This document shows positions 43,291-53,600 of a stretch of DNA of 60,173 nucleotides, in pieces. Made by a program: the position numbers and the translations under genes. Location of the stretch: contig KL662191.1 of assembly GCA_000733415.1 (NCBI GenBank), forward strand, positions 3,145,923-3,206,095, given 5' to 3'. How positions within the stretch are numbered: position 1 is the stretch's first letter; every line of letters starts with the position of its first letter. The notes below the pieces were generated by a model. That model saw only the letters and a list, made by a program, of their open reading frames with translations. It was not told the DNA's origin and did not search any database. Source of the stretch: [Leptolyngbya] sp. JSC-1. Lineage in GTDB: Bacteria; Cyanobacteriota; Cyanobacteriia; Elainellales; Elainellaceae.

Positions 43291-44009
43291 AGGCATGGCT
43301 CCGGAGGCTGAGAGACAACGGTTGGTGAGGATGGCGTCGAGTGTCGATCCGCCTTCCATTGCTTGATCGGCCAACCTGCTTGCGTAGCGATGCGAGACAG
43401 GGCCACATCTGGGTTCACTGCGACTGGATGCCCAATTGCTTGCAACATCGGCAGATCGGCAATACTGTCGCCATAGGCATAGCTGCGCTGTAAATCAATC
43501 CCCTGCGAGGCAGCAAACTGGCGGATCAGTCGCGCCTTTTCCTGTTCAGCCACGGGTTCGCCTTGCAGGTTGCCGGTGTAGTAGCCATTGCAAACCTGAA
43601 GTTGGGTGGTGAGGCTGCTGGCTCCCAGGAATTCTGCGAGTGGGGCAATAATGCAGTCCACCGAACCAGTCACCAAAACAATTTTGGCTCCCTGGCTTTT
43701 ATGTTCGGCAATCTGCTGCAAGGCGGCTGGAAATAGTCCGGAGTGCAATTTTTGCTGAAAGTAGCGTTGGCCTAGGGCAAAACATTGCTCGACCGATAAG
43801 CCATCGTAATTCTGGTAGAACACATGATTAAAGGCATCGCGGCTGATTCGGTCCAGCCAGAGATAGAACGGCACGAGGCTGAGCAGCCGTGCGGTTGTCA
43901 GGCCCTGCTGCCAAAGCGAGCGGTCTTGTTTCGCCAGATAGAGGTAATGATGCACGATGTTGGCCTTCAGCAAGGTGCCGTCTACATCAAAGAAGGCAGC
44001 GATGGTCAT
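43287..44009 (-). CDS. HAD-IB family phosphatase
   Basis: This 240-residue haloacid-dehalogenase-type phosphatase has the nucleophile motif FFDVDGTLL at residue 6, motif II VLVTGSVD near residue 110, and motif III/IV YAYGDSIADLPML near 186. The fold is of the SerB/IB type. It lies directly between the acyltransferase fusion and the SDR with ATGA overlaps on both sides, so it is probably co-translated. PlsC-HAD pairs can make or hydrolyse phosphorylated lipid intermediates (inference). Confidence 0.88.
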   Translation of the reverse strand: MTIAAFFDVDGTLLKANIVHHYLYLAKQDRSLWQQGLTTARLLSLVPFYLWLDRISRDAFNHVFYQNYDGLSVEQCFALGQRYFQQKLHSGLFPAALQQIAEHKSQGAKIVLVTGSVDCIIAPLAEFLGASSLTTQLQVCNGYYTGNLQGEPVAEQEKARLIRQFAASQGIDLQRSYAYGDSIADLPMLQAIGHPVAVNPDVALSRIATQAGWPIKQWKADRHSTPSSPTVVSQPPEPCL

Positions 44010-46795
44010 TTGATTGCCCTCCCGTTGGTTTGGGTGGGAATGGGAGCGAAGGTTTGCTCTAGTCGGTTAGCCCGCAGTTGCAAAATAGCGGCGCGGGTTT
44101 GATCGGTAATCGCCTGACACGCTTCTCGATCGGCAGCATTGCGCTGGGGAGAGGCTAAATCTAGAGGAGCGCCGAACGTCACCTGAATTGGATGGCGACG
44201 GGGCAGCAGCCGTCCTTTGGGCAGGGCTTGATAGGTGCCTTCGATGTAGACCGGCACAATCGGCACATTCAGCTTCAGCGCCAGTAGGCCTAAACCAGGC
44301 TGAAATGCCTGAATTTCTCCAGTGCGCGAGCGCGTGCCTTCCGGAAAAATCAAGATCGGCGTGCGGGCATTCAGCAACTGTTCGCAGTGCCGCAGGGCAT
44401 CGAGCGCACCCAATAGCGTACCTTCCCGGTCGAGGGGAACCAGATTCAAAAAGCTTCTGGAAAACCAGCTCTTGAGGGCGTGATCAAAAAAGTAATCTTT
44501 GGCCCCCAGGCAGATCACCTGATCGACCTGCTTCAGCAACGAGACGACAATCGCTCCGGCATCGAGATGACTGACATGGTTGGCCGCAAGCAGGTATGGG
44601 CGATCTGTAGGCAAATTCTCTAAGCCCTGACAACTCAACTGAAACCAGTGCTGGTATACCGCTTGGCTCCAAGACCAGAACAATCGAGAGCGGCGACGGG
44701 GCAACGGGCAGGGCGTCAAGTTGGAACTCGGCTGGTACAGTTGGGTCGTGAGCACTTGACTGAGCTGAGCCAGCGTCAGGTGGTCGTTCAGCAGATCTGA
44801 ATCGAGCGATTGGCCCAACCAGTCTTCCAGATCAGCCACCAGGCTGACGGCTTCCACCGAATCTAGGCCGTAGTCAGTCAAGGGCCGCTCAAGATCGATC
44901 TGTTCTAATCCAACCTTGAGGCGAGCGGCAATCTGGACCTGTAGCCAAGTCTGGATTGTTTGCTGCTGTTGACTAGCGGGCTGAGCCAGCAAGGTTTCCC
45001 GATCGTAGGTAGGAAGGACGACGACAGGGTTGGAGTCGGTTTGGACAACCTGCCACTGAGCCACGCTGGCTAATGTCCCGGTTTGGAACCCAGTTCGACA
45101 GGCATGGCGCTGAATTTTGCCGCTGGAAGTTTTGGGCAAATAACCGGGCTTCAGCAGCACAATCGCGTGAACTTGCAAATCGTGCTGTTTGGCAATGGCG
45201 GCGCGAATCTGGCTAAAAATCACTTCCAGCTCATCCGCAGCGGTTTTGCGCAGCGCGGTACGTTCCACCTCGGCCACCACCACGAGTTGCTCATCGCCCT
45301 CAACTTCTACGGTAAAGGCGGCAGCTCCGTTGGGACTGCGGAGGCTGGCATGGCTCTGCTCAACGGTCAGTTCAATGTCTTGCGGATAGTGATTGCGGCC
45401 TCGGATGATAATCACGTCTTTGAGCCGTCCGGTGACAAACAGCTCGGTGCCCTGAATAAAGCCCAGATCGCCCGTGCGCAAGAAGTAATCGGGGTTGTTG
45501 GCCGCTGGTGCTAATTGAGCCTGGAAGGTGGCGGCAGTGGCGTCGGGTCGGTTCCAGTAACCTTGGGCCACGCTGGGGCCAGACACCCAAATCTCGCCCA
45601 CTTCGCCTTGATGGCATTCGGTCAGGGTATTGGGGTCCACCACAATCACGTTTTGATCGAAGCGCGGATGACCACAACCGACCAACGGTAAACCTGCATC
45701 AGTCAAGACAACGCGATTCTGGCTGAGGCTGTCTGGCTCTACGGTGAGAATTGTGGGAGCAGCGGTTTTGGTTCCACCCGTGACAAACAGGGTTGATTCA
45801 GCCAAACCATAGCAGGGATAAAACGCTTCGCGGCGAAATCCGCACTCGGCAAAAGCGGCAGCAAATCGATCCAGCGTTTCGGCCCGGATCGGCTCAGCTC
45901 CGGTGAAGGCCACATCCCAACGGCTTAAATCGAGCTGGCGGCGCTGCTCTGGCGAAATTTTGCGCACACATAGCTCATAGGCAAAGTTGGGTCCGCCGCT
46001 GCTGGTGGCTCGATAGTCCGAAATCGCCTGCAACCAGCGCAGGGGTTTTTGCAGAAACGCCACCGGAGACATCAATGTGCAGGGCAAACCGAGATAGAGC
46101 GGTTGCAGCACGTTGCCCACCAGTCCCATATCGTGAAATAGCGGCAGCCAGCCGACGGAAATCGTCTGATCGTGATGTCCAAAGGCTTGCTTAATCAAGC
46201 GTTCATTGTGCAACAGGTTGCCGTGGCTGACCATGACGCCTTTAGGATTGCCAGTTGAACCAGACGTATATTGCAGAAAGGCAAGGGTGGCGCTCGTGAT
46301 CAGGGGTTCCTGCCAGTTGCAGTTGTGCGAATCTAAACCATCTGATGCTAACCAGTGAATCGGCGGCAGCGCTTCCTCTCTCCACTTGCGCTGCAAATCG
46401 GGCAATAACGCCTCGGTGGTCATGGCGGCGGCGGCATCAGCATCGGCTACAATCGCCTGCAGTCGATTCAGAGTTTGGTTGGCTTTGGGTGGATAGGCCG
46501 GGACCGCAATGGCTTGGGCATAGAGGCAACCAAAAAAGGCAGCGATGAATTCCAGTCCCGAAGGATACAGCAACAGCACGCGATCGCCGGGACGAGTTAA
46601 AGCTTGCAGATGGGTAGCAATGATTCGGGCTTGATGGTCAAGCTGCTGGTAGGTCCACGACGCTGCGATCGTTTCTCCATCTTTGAGGAACACAAAGGCT
46701 GTATCGTCAGGCTGAGCGACGGATCTATAGCGCAGGAGGTCAACCAGCGTTGCTATCTTCTGTTGTGTCCCGAATACGTAACCTGCCGCTGTCAT
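44006..46795 (-). CDS. Fatty acyl-AMP ligase - ACP - PlsC acyltransferase fusion
   Basis: This 929-residue protein has three parts. Residues 1-590 are an adenylate-forming FAAL-like domain (LQYTSGSTGNPKGVMVSHG near residue 180, YGLAESTLFVTGG, LRTGDLGFIQGTELFVTGRLKD). Residues about 610-690 are an ACP with YGLDSVEA (phosphopantetheine Ser 646). Residues about 715-910 are a PlsC-like 1-acyl-sn-glycerol-3-phosphate acyltransferase (NHVSHLDAG, FPEGTRSRTGEIQAF). The last four bases of the gene overlap the HAD start. A GGGAG site precedes the ATG at 46795. It may load a fatty acid onto an ACP and then transfer the chain to an alcohol or phosphate acceptor (inference). Confidence 0.92.
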   Translation of the reverse strand: MTAAGYVFGTQQKIATLVDLLRYRSVAQPDDTAFVFLKDGETIAASWTYQQLDHQARIIATHLQALTRPGDRVLLLYPSGLEFIAAFFGCLYAQAIAVPAYPPKANQTLNRLQAIVADADAAAAMTTEALLPDLQRKWREEALPPIHWLASDGLDSHNCNWQEPLITSATLAFLQYTSGSTGNPKGVMVSHGNLLHNERLIKQAFGHHDQTISVGWLPLFHDMGLVGNVLQPLYLGLPCTLMSPVAFLQKPLRWLQAISDYRATSSGGPNFAYELCVRKISPEQRRQLDLSRWDVAFTGAEPIRAETLDRFAAAFAECGFRREAFYPCYGLAESTLFVTGGTKTAAPTILTVEPDSLSQNRVVLTDAGLPLVGCGHPRFDQNVIVVDPNTLTECHQGEVGEIWVSGPSVAQGYWNRPDATAATFQAQLAPAANNPDYFLRTGDLGFIQGTELFVTGRLKDVIIIRGRNHYPQDIELTVEQSHASLRSPNGAAAFTVEVEGDEQLVVVAEVERTALRKTAADELEVIFSQIRAAIAKQHDLQVHAIVLLKPGYLPKTSSGKIQRHACRTGFQTGTLASVAQWQVVQTDSNPVVVLPTYDRETLLAQPASQQQQTIQTWLQVQIAARLKVGLEQIDLERPLTDYGLDSVEAVSLVADLEDWLGQSLDSDLLNDHLTLAQLSQVLTTQLYQPSSNLTPCPLPRRRSRLFWSWSQAVYQHWFQLSCQGLENLPTDRPYLLAANHVSHLDAGAIVVSLLKQVDQVICLGAKDYFFDHALKSWFSRSFLNLVPLDREGTLLGALDALRHCEQLLNARTPILIFPEGTRSRTGEIQAFQPGLGLLALKLNVPIVPVYIEGTYQALPKGRLLPRRHPIQVTFGAPLDLASPQRNAADREACQAITDQTRAAILQLRANRLEQTFAPIPTQTNGRAIK

Positions 46796-47101
46796 TACGT
46801 TCTCCCTATAGTTACGGATATCTATGGCAAAGTCTCTGAGGGGATTTATAAAAATTTCAATTGAGGGCTTGAATTGGGGCTAGGTTGAGGTGCCGTCTGG
46901 GTTTCTGACTGGTTTCAGGAACCTTTACCGACCTTTGGCTAGCAAAATTTAGTGGAGTTTCATCTTGATTGGAATGCGAGACAAGACAGATGCAGGTTGC
47001 CTGATTAACTAGAGGAACTAGTAGATGAACGGGTGATGGAATCTTTTTGGGTGAATTGATACCTCTAGAGTGAAATTGACGAGTAGAACTCAGTTAGAAA
47101 T
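46796..47101. other. Intergenic region upstream of the FAAL fusion
   Basis: This 306-base gap lies between the thioester reductase stop and the FAAL start. It should contain the promoter of the leftward FAAL operon, but I cannot point to convincing boxes. A weak hairpin (ACTAG-AGGAA-CTAGT near 47010) is the only structure noted. Confidence 0.4.
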
Positions 47102-48575
47102 CTAGGTGGACGTTGCTGTGGCCTCCGCAGCAATATTGATTCGCTTCCACTCCTCAAAGTCAAAGCCCCGACGGAGGGTAGCAATTGCCCGCTGCCAAGC
47201 CAGAAACATTCGCAGTTTGGCAATCGGAATCGGGCCATAGGTTTTGGCATCCAGCATCTGCTGGTGCAGGAAATAATCGAGATAGGTAGCCGACAGGACC
47301 GGGTTGACCGGATGACAGGCAATGCCGCTGCCCTTGAGGGCATCTAGGGTGGCCGTGCAGTCGAAGATTGGCGTTTTGTCGCGAGTGTAGAGTTCGGGAA
47401 TCGTCAGCCCTTCTTCCGAAAAGGGTTCTAGGAAGAACGAACGCAAACTAAACAGTGGATGATCCGGAGTGGTGGCCTGTTGGGCCAGCCGCGCTTGCCA
47501 TTCTTTGTAGGGCAGGCGTTCCACAAAGGAGCCAAGCCGTTCATCCCAGGCGGTGGTTTCGGTGGATGTCACCGGATTGGGATTCATCAAATGGAAAATC
47601 TGGTTCTCGGATTGGGGCTGCTGAGCGAGGTAGGTAATGGCTTGGCTGGCGTAGTCTACCGGGCAAATATTCACCCAGTAGTCGAGTACAGGAGCACAGC
47701 CCATTTCCGTGCAGCCTTTGACCACTAGACAGGTGAAGTCTTTAGTGTTCCAGGCTCCGGTGCGGCTATCGCCTGAAATAAAAGGCAAACGGTAGATACA
47801 GACCGGCAAACCCCGCTCGCGGGCGTTCAGCATCATTTTTTCTTGCTACCCACTTGGTTTGGGCATAGCCGAGAAACATACCTTCGTGATGGTCGAGCAG
47901 GTCGGCTTCGCTCACCACTTTGCCGGCGTAAGCGTGGGACTCGAACACCGAGACGCTGGACATGTAGTGTACTGTTTTGCGTTTCACCAAGCTGGCTAAG
48001 CGAATCACATCCTCGGTGGCTGTCACGTTCATCGGCTTCAGCGCCTGATAGGGGAAGACAAAGTTGAGCGAGGCAGCACAGTGATAAATCACATCAATGT
48101 CATAGGCCAACTGCTCAAACTGAGCTTCCGACAACCCAAAACGCGGGCTAGCCAAATCCCCCAGCACCGGCACAATTCGCCCGCTGAATTCAGGATTCCA
48201 GATGCCATAGGATTCCAGATTCTTTTGCAAACGGCGCTGTCCCTCTGCCGGATCTTTGGCCCGCACCAAACAGTGAATCACCGCCTGCGTCCGCTGCATC
48301 AGCTCGGCAATAATGAACGCGCCCAGGAAGCCGGTGCCGCCGGTCAGAAAGATGGTATCGGGATGGGTGATGAACTCGCCAGGAACTGCCAGCGGCTGAA
48401 TGCTGGGATCGAGTTCAGCCTCTTTCGGTAAGTCAATGGCGCTAGAAGCATTTTCGCTAGAGGAACCAGGCCGATAGACAATGCCGACTTTTTGCTTCAG
48501 CTTCTGCATCAGCAGTTCGCGCTGTTCCGGTGACAGGTTGGCGATGCGTTCAGAGAGGTTGGCGGTCGTGGTCAT
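47102..48575 (-). pseudogene. Thioester reductase (HglB-like), interrupted by one-base frameshift
   Basis: This NAD(P)H-dependent reductase releases an ACP-bound acyl chain as aldehyde or alcohol. The N-terminal part (from the ATG at 48575) has TGGTGFLGAFIIAEL near residue 78 and GYAQTKWVA (YxxxK), typical of HglB/TE reductases. The frame then fails at about 47838-47843 in GCAAGAAAAAATG. The continuation MMLNARERGLPVCIYR and the rest of the protein (IFHLMNPNPVTS) lie in the next frame and run to 47102. Removing one A from the A6 run or from CAAG restores a continuous reductase of about 490 residues. Both halves are otherwise intact, so a sequencing or assembly error, or slippage, is possible. 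Confidence 0.85.
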
Positions 48576-48590
48576 GGCAGGGAGGTAGAG

Positions 48591-48647
48591 GGGAGTGAGG
48601 GGTAGGGGGTGAGGGGTAGGGGGTGAGGGGTAGGGGGTGAGGGTGTA
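48591..48647. repeat. G-rich 14-bp tandem repeat (GTGAGGGGTAGGGG)n
   Basis: About 3.5 units fill the gap between the free ACP gene and the thioester reductase start. On the leftward transcript it is a C-rich leader directly before the ATG at 48575. It resembles the 21388-21459 repeat in sequence and in position between two cluster genes. Confidence 0.85.
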
Positions 48648-48656
48648 GCTAGGAAT

Positions 48657-48998
48657 TCATTTTGTTTCGACTTCGTTGAGGGCTTGGGCTAGGGTTTCGG
48701 GGTCGAGGGTTTGCAGCAGATCGGCTTCTAGCTGTTGGGCTTCTTCGGCTAGGCGCTGTGAGAGGCCGGCGATGGTGGGGTAGTGCCACAGCCAGGAGGG
48801 GGAGAGCTGAAAACCCAGCATTTTTTCGGCGCGGCTGGCGATCAGCATGGCTCTGGCTGAGTTTAAGCCGAAGTTATCGAAGCGGTCGTTGACATCGATG
48901 TCTTCGGGATCAATGCTGGTCTGCTCGGCGATTTGGGTAATGAACCAGGCTTGGATGCTTTCAGTCGTAAAGCTGCTGGTGGTTTGGATTTGAGTCAT
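48657..48998 (-). CDS. Free acyl carrier protein
   Basis: This 113-residue protein has the ACP core (FGLNSARAMLIASRAEKML) around the phosphopantetheine Ser, which is preceded by Asn instead of the usual Asp (GLNS versus GLDS). The N-terminal DPEDIDVNDRFDNFGLNS and the C-terminal WLWHYPTIAGLSQRLAEE match discrete ACPs of PKS/FAAL clusters. It sits between the PfaD-like and thioester reductase genes and may carry the finished chain to the reductase (inference). Confidence 0.85.
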   Translation of the reverse strand: MTQIQTTSSFTTESIQAWFITQIAEQTSIDPEDIDVNDRFDNFGLNSARAMLIASRAEKMLGFQLSPSWLWHYPTIAGLSQRLAEEAQQLEADLLQTLDPETLAQALNEVETK

Positions 48999-49057
48999 GG
49001 TGACCTCCTAGAACGACATCCTGATAGAAATCTTGAAAACTGCGGGAGCAGACCCAG

Positions 49058-50659
49058 TTAGAGCAAGGGCAGCGGTTGGTAGTGGCTGAAGTCGGCAGGC
49101 AGGTAAATCCCCTGCATTTTTAGCGCCTGAATCCGGTAGAGGTAGGCAGCTCCAGTAAGAATGTGATGGGCCACATCCACCACCCGGCGATTGGCTGGCT
49201 CGGCTAAGTAGGATCCTTTTACCCACTCGTTGAAGGCTCCCATTGCTGGACCACACCAGATCTGATAGTCCGATTCCCGCCCCGCTTCGCCAGCATTGGA
49301 CCAGCGCGAAGACAAGCCCAGATACCAGCGGAAGATCAGCGCCATTTTGCGTTTGGGATTCTGGCTGGCGCGCTCGATCTGGCTGGGGTCGCGCTGTTGA
49401 AAAAAGGCGACGGTGCCTTCCCAGACTTCATCCAGGCTTTTCTTGAAAATTTGCTTTTCCAGACGCTCGCGTTCGTCTTTCGGGATGGACTCAATCGAGT
49501 CATAGGTGCGGTAGATTTCGTAGAGCTTTTGTGCCCGGACTGGGAATAGCGTGCCGCGCTTCAGCACTTGCAGCTTGACGCCCATCTCGAACATGTCGGC
49601 AGCCGGAGCCATCATCACGTCATGCATTTCGGCTTCGGCTAGCAGGCGTTTGGTGTAGTCTGAGGTGCCCGCTTCTACACAAGCCTGGTTCACCGAACCG
49701 GTTACCACATAGGCTGCTCCCATCATGAAGGCGGCTAATGCCGATTCGGGCGTGCTAATGCCGCCTGCGGCCCCGATCCGAATCAATACTGGATACTGAT
49801 ATTTGGCTTGCAGTTCATCTCGACGCTTCAAAATCGAGGGTAGCAGCGACACCAGGGGGCGGTTGTCGGTATGTCCACCCGAATCGGCTTCGACGGTAAT
49901 GTCATCGGCCATTGGCACCTGTTCGGCTAAGCGGGCCTGCTGCTCGCTGATCAATCCCTGCTCGACCAATTCCTTCAGCAGTTTGACTGGAGCGGGCTGC
50001 ATAAACTGATCGGCTACTTCTCGCCGCGACAGCTTGGCAATTACCTTGTGCCCGATCTGAATCTGGTTGTTAGGACCAAGGCTCAATCCGGCAGCCCGGT
50101 AATATACGAGGTTCGCAGTCAGAGCCAGAAATGCCGAGGCTTCGATCGTCTTAATGCCATACTTCAGATACAAATCAACCGCGCCGCGCTCCATGGCCGG
50201 TTCGCTGGGGCTGTGGATCAGGTTAAAGGCATAGGGGCCATGAGGTAGGGCTTGCTGGATCTGCTGCACAGCGGCCTCTAGTCGAGCCGGAGCCACACCG
50301 CCTGCTCCAAAGGATCCCAACAGTCCAGTCTGACCGAGGGCAACCACCAGATCCGTCGAGGCAATGCCGCCTGCCATCGCGCCAGTAGTATAGGCATACT
50401 TGACACCGTGAAAGGCGCGGAAATTGGGATCGCCCAACTGCTCTAGCGGAGTAGGAGGCAGAGTTGCTAGTACTTCTAGCCCCGACCGTCCGGTTTCCAC
50501 TTCGCCAACATAGGCTTGATTCACCATGCCAATCTGGCCGTCATAGCGCACCACTGAGCAGGGATGGTAGAGGTTCAACAGTCTGGCTTTGATTCCAGCC
50601 GCATCGAAGGCGATGGCGTCTAGAGGTACTGAAACCGAGGGTGTGTAAACGCTAGTCAC
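49058..50659 (-). CDS. pfaD: PfaD-type trans-acting enoyl reductase
   Basis: This is a flavin-dependent (2-nitropropane dioxygenase fold) enoyl reductase of the PfaD family, acting in trans with PUFA-synthase-like PKSs to reduce the alpha,beta-double bond. Seen: GSFGAGGVAPARLEAAVQQIQ near residue 115, FNLIHSPSEPAMERG, TVEADSGGHTDNRPL near 250, IRIGAAGGISTPESALAAFMMGAAYVVTGS, and QACVEAGTSD. Length 533 is usual. The ATG at 50659 overlaps the PfaC-like stop as ATGA. Confidence 0.93.
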   Translation of the reverse strand: MTSVYTPSVSVPLDAIAFDAAGIKARLLNLYHPCSVVRYDGQIGMVNQAYVGEVETGRSGLEVLATLPPTPLEQLGDPNFRAFHGVKYAYTTGAMAGGIASTDLVVALGQTGLLGSFGAGGVAPARLEAAVQQIQQALPHGPYAFNLIHSPSEPAMERGAVDLYLKYGIKTIEASAFLALTANLVYYRAAGLSLGPNNQIQIGHKVIAKLSRREVADQFMQPAPVKLLKELVEQGLISEQQARLAEQVPMADDITVEADSGGHTDNRPLVSLLPSILKRRDELQAKYQYPVLIRIGAAGGISTPESALAAFMMGAAYVVTGSVNQACVEAGTSDYTKRLLAEAEMHDVMMAPAADMFEMGVKLQVLKRGTLFPVRAQKLYEIYRTYDSIESIPKDERERLEKQIFKKSLDEVWEGTVAFFQQRDPSQIERASQNPKRKMALIFRWYLGLSSRWSNAGEAGRESDYQIWCGPAMGAFNEWVKGSYLAEPANRRVVDVAHHILTGAAYLYRIQALKMQGIYLPADFSHYQPLPLL

Positions 50660-53600
50660 TTTTCATTCCCCGCTAACGAGAGTGAGTTGGAACGTGAGCT
50701 GTGGTTGAGGTTGGCTGCTGCCGGACGTTCGACTAGCTCTAGGCCCAGGTTCTTCATCACGGCAATGGTTTTGCCTTCGAAGATTGCTGAGCATTCGGCC
50801 TTGACATACGGTCTGGGGCTGAGGCCGATTTCGGTGACTTCAACCCGGTAGGTGATCGTGCCGGTCGTGGGCTTGATCTGGCCGCGATAGTGCCCGATTT
50901 GGGTCTGGTTGAGTAACGGCTGGGTGATGGCATCCTCGACTCGCGTGTGCAGTCCCAGATAGAGCAGATAGAAGGCTAGAAGCTGACCGCAGCCTTCGCC
51001 GACTAAGGTGCCGGGAATACAAAAGTCGTTTTTGAAGTGGCAGTTGAAATACCACGCATCTGGGGTGAGGTCTTTTTCGGCCACTAGCAGCCCCAGTCCC
51101 CAAGCACCGCCCTGCGGATCCACCGAGGTGATGCGGTTGATCATGCGAATCTGGGTGGGTGGGAAGAAGGTGAATTTGGCGTTGTGGCTCTGGGCAGCAT
51201 AGTCATTGCCGAAACAGGCGGCAAAGTTACCCTGGTTGAGCTGTTCCAGATCGGCTTCCAAGAAGGCGGTTTTCGTGCAGGGCAGCAATGGCTGGAAGTA
51301 TTGCTTCTTCAGTTTGCTGCGCATCAGTTGGTCGAGCTTGCTTTGGGGAATGCCTTGCCCTTTTAGCAGTTCCTCGTCGGAGAAGAAGCCCGCCTTGCAC
51401 TCCATCTGCATGAATTGCTGGTCGCCAATAAAGCACTTGTGGGTGAAGGTGAACAGCAGCGTTTCACCCATGCGGCTAAAGGAATGGGCCGTTACCTCAC
51501 AGCGCATGGTCTCGCCTTCTTTGGGCAAGCGGCCTGTAAAAGTAATCGTGCCGCCCAGCGCCCGGTACACCCGCTCACCCTTGGTTTCAAAGTCAACCCC
51601 GATGTAGCTCATCAAAAAGATATTGGAGTGAGACGCTTCCACCGCCACGGCACAGGGCATATAACCACCCGTGGTATACCAGGCTCCGTAGGGAATGTCG
51701 TACTCGGTCTCGATGAAGCAATCCTCTAAACTGCCGCGTTTGGCTGCGATTTTGGTGACGCGACTGATGAACAAGTAGGGTGGCATCGGAATCCGGGTGC
51801 AGCGCGGCAGCGCATCAACCACCTCGTACTCAGGACCAAACACCTTCGCCAGTTTGCCGCAGGCCACTTCCAGGACTTCAGCCTCATCGAAAATTACGTT
51901 GGCTGGTTTTGGTTGCGGCTGAGCTGATTGTTGAGCTGATTGTTGAGCTGATTGCTGAGCTGATTGCTGAGCTAATTGTTGAACCTGTTGAACCTGTTGA
52001 ACCTGCTGGACTTGAGGCAATTGCTGAGCTTGCGGTGCTGCTGGTATAACTGGGGCCGGCGTAACCGAAGACAACGACTGTTCCGTCAGTTTTGTTTGCA
52101 GGAGCAGCAGTTCCCCCAATTGGCGCAGGCCGTCTTGCCGTGCTTTCAGGAAGGCGACGTTGGTGGCTGTGAGCTGGGACTGGTGCTGAGTCAGCTTCTG
52201 TAGCCCCTGGCTAATGGCCTGGAAAGCTGCGGCTTTGGATTGGGAGTTGACGGAGGGCTTGACTGGGGCAGGACTAGCGCCATTGATATACGCCCCGTTA
52301 GGTGGTTCGGATTCAAAAGGTGGGAACTCAGAAGAATCAAGCGCTGGAGGCATAGGACGTTCAGAATATGGACGAGAGGATGCAGCGGCGGCAGACGAGC
52401 CATTCTGGAACGAATGATTTTCCACCGGATGGTTGGAATGATTCGCAGCATGATGGTTCAACTCCGCCCAAGGGGCTGACGGCTTGGCGGCACCATTGAC
52501 AGCGGGGGGAGCGGGCAACGGCGGCTCGGCCATGATTTGATTCGACACAACTACAGGCAGGTCGGTCGGTGTTTCTGGAGATAAAACCTCTGGAGGCAAA
52601 ACCTCTGGAGGCAAAACCTCTGGAGACAAAACGGTGAAGGACGGACTGGGCAACTCAGCACTGGTCTCGATTGGCACAACAACCGCTTTCTCAGCGGCTT
52701 TCCTGGCTTCTGGTGAGGCAGGCAGAGTGACAACGCGCTTGACACAGCCCGCAAATTTCTCCCGATTCGCTGGAGCCAAAATTTCTTCCTTGATCCGATG
52801 GGCGCCGGGCAGCGTTACCGTGCGAATCAGCGACTTGCGCTTGTCCTGCGGAGATTTCAGCGGCACATACAGCGGTGAAATATCGACACTGACTTGATGG
52901 CTCACCAGTCTGGCCAAGGCCCGTACAGTTGAGGTGTGAGTATCGATGCCGCGAGTGCTGACGGTAAAGGCAAGGTGGGACCGGTCATTCAGGGTTTCCT
53001 TAATCCAGCGGGAACAACTGCTGCCCGGACCCAGCTCCAGGAAAATCCGCACTCCATCTTCGTAGGCTTTGTTGACCAGGCGCGGAAAGTCGCAGCACTG
53101 GCTCAGCGCAGTGGCAACTAAATCGGCTACTTTTTCGGTGCTGAGCTGGTCGGGCTGATCGTAGCCAGCAGCAGAGTAGAAGTTAATGGTGGTTTGTTCC
53201 TGCACCGGTAGAGTCGCCCACTGCTTCAGTTGCTCATACTCCAGCCGCACCGGATCGCAGTGCAAAATTCCGCTGATCGGCAACGGGAAGTAGTCGCATT
53301 TGAGCGCTTCTATCAAGCGCAGGCAAGCCTGTTTGTCGCCGCCAATCACGACTTCCTGCGGCGTGTTGATATGAGTGATGTAGACGCGGCTTTCTTGCTG
53401 GACTGCCGCCCGCACTGCCGCAGCTGAGGTAAGGAGGACGTAGGTGCCCCAGAAATCGCCACTTGAATCCGGTTGGATCGGTAAGCCCCAGAACTCCTGA
53501 ATTGCGGTTTTCGGCCCCGACAGGCGAGTTCTAAACAGCTCGGAGGAATTGAGGTTGGTAGCAATCGACTGGACGTTCGACCAAACACCCAACGAGAACA

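Noticed and set aside
43291..43374. N-terminal extension of the SDR at 42307
   Set aside because: ATGA overlap with the HAD stop and alignment with paralogs both place the start at 43290.
47840..47850. Programmed -1 ribosomal frameshift at the thioester reductase
   Set aside because: The required shift is +1 (or removal of one base), and no X-XXY-YYZ heptamer fits; slippage or sequencing error is more likely.
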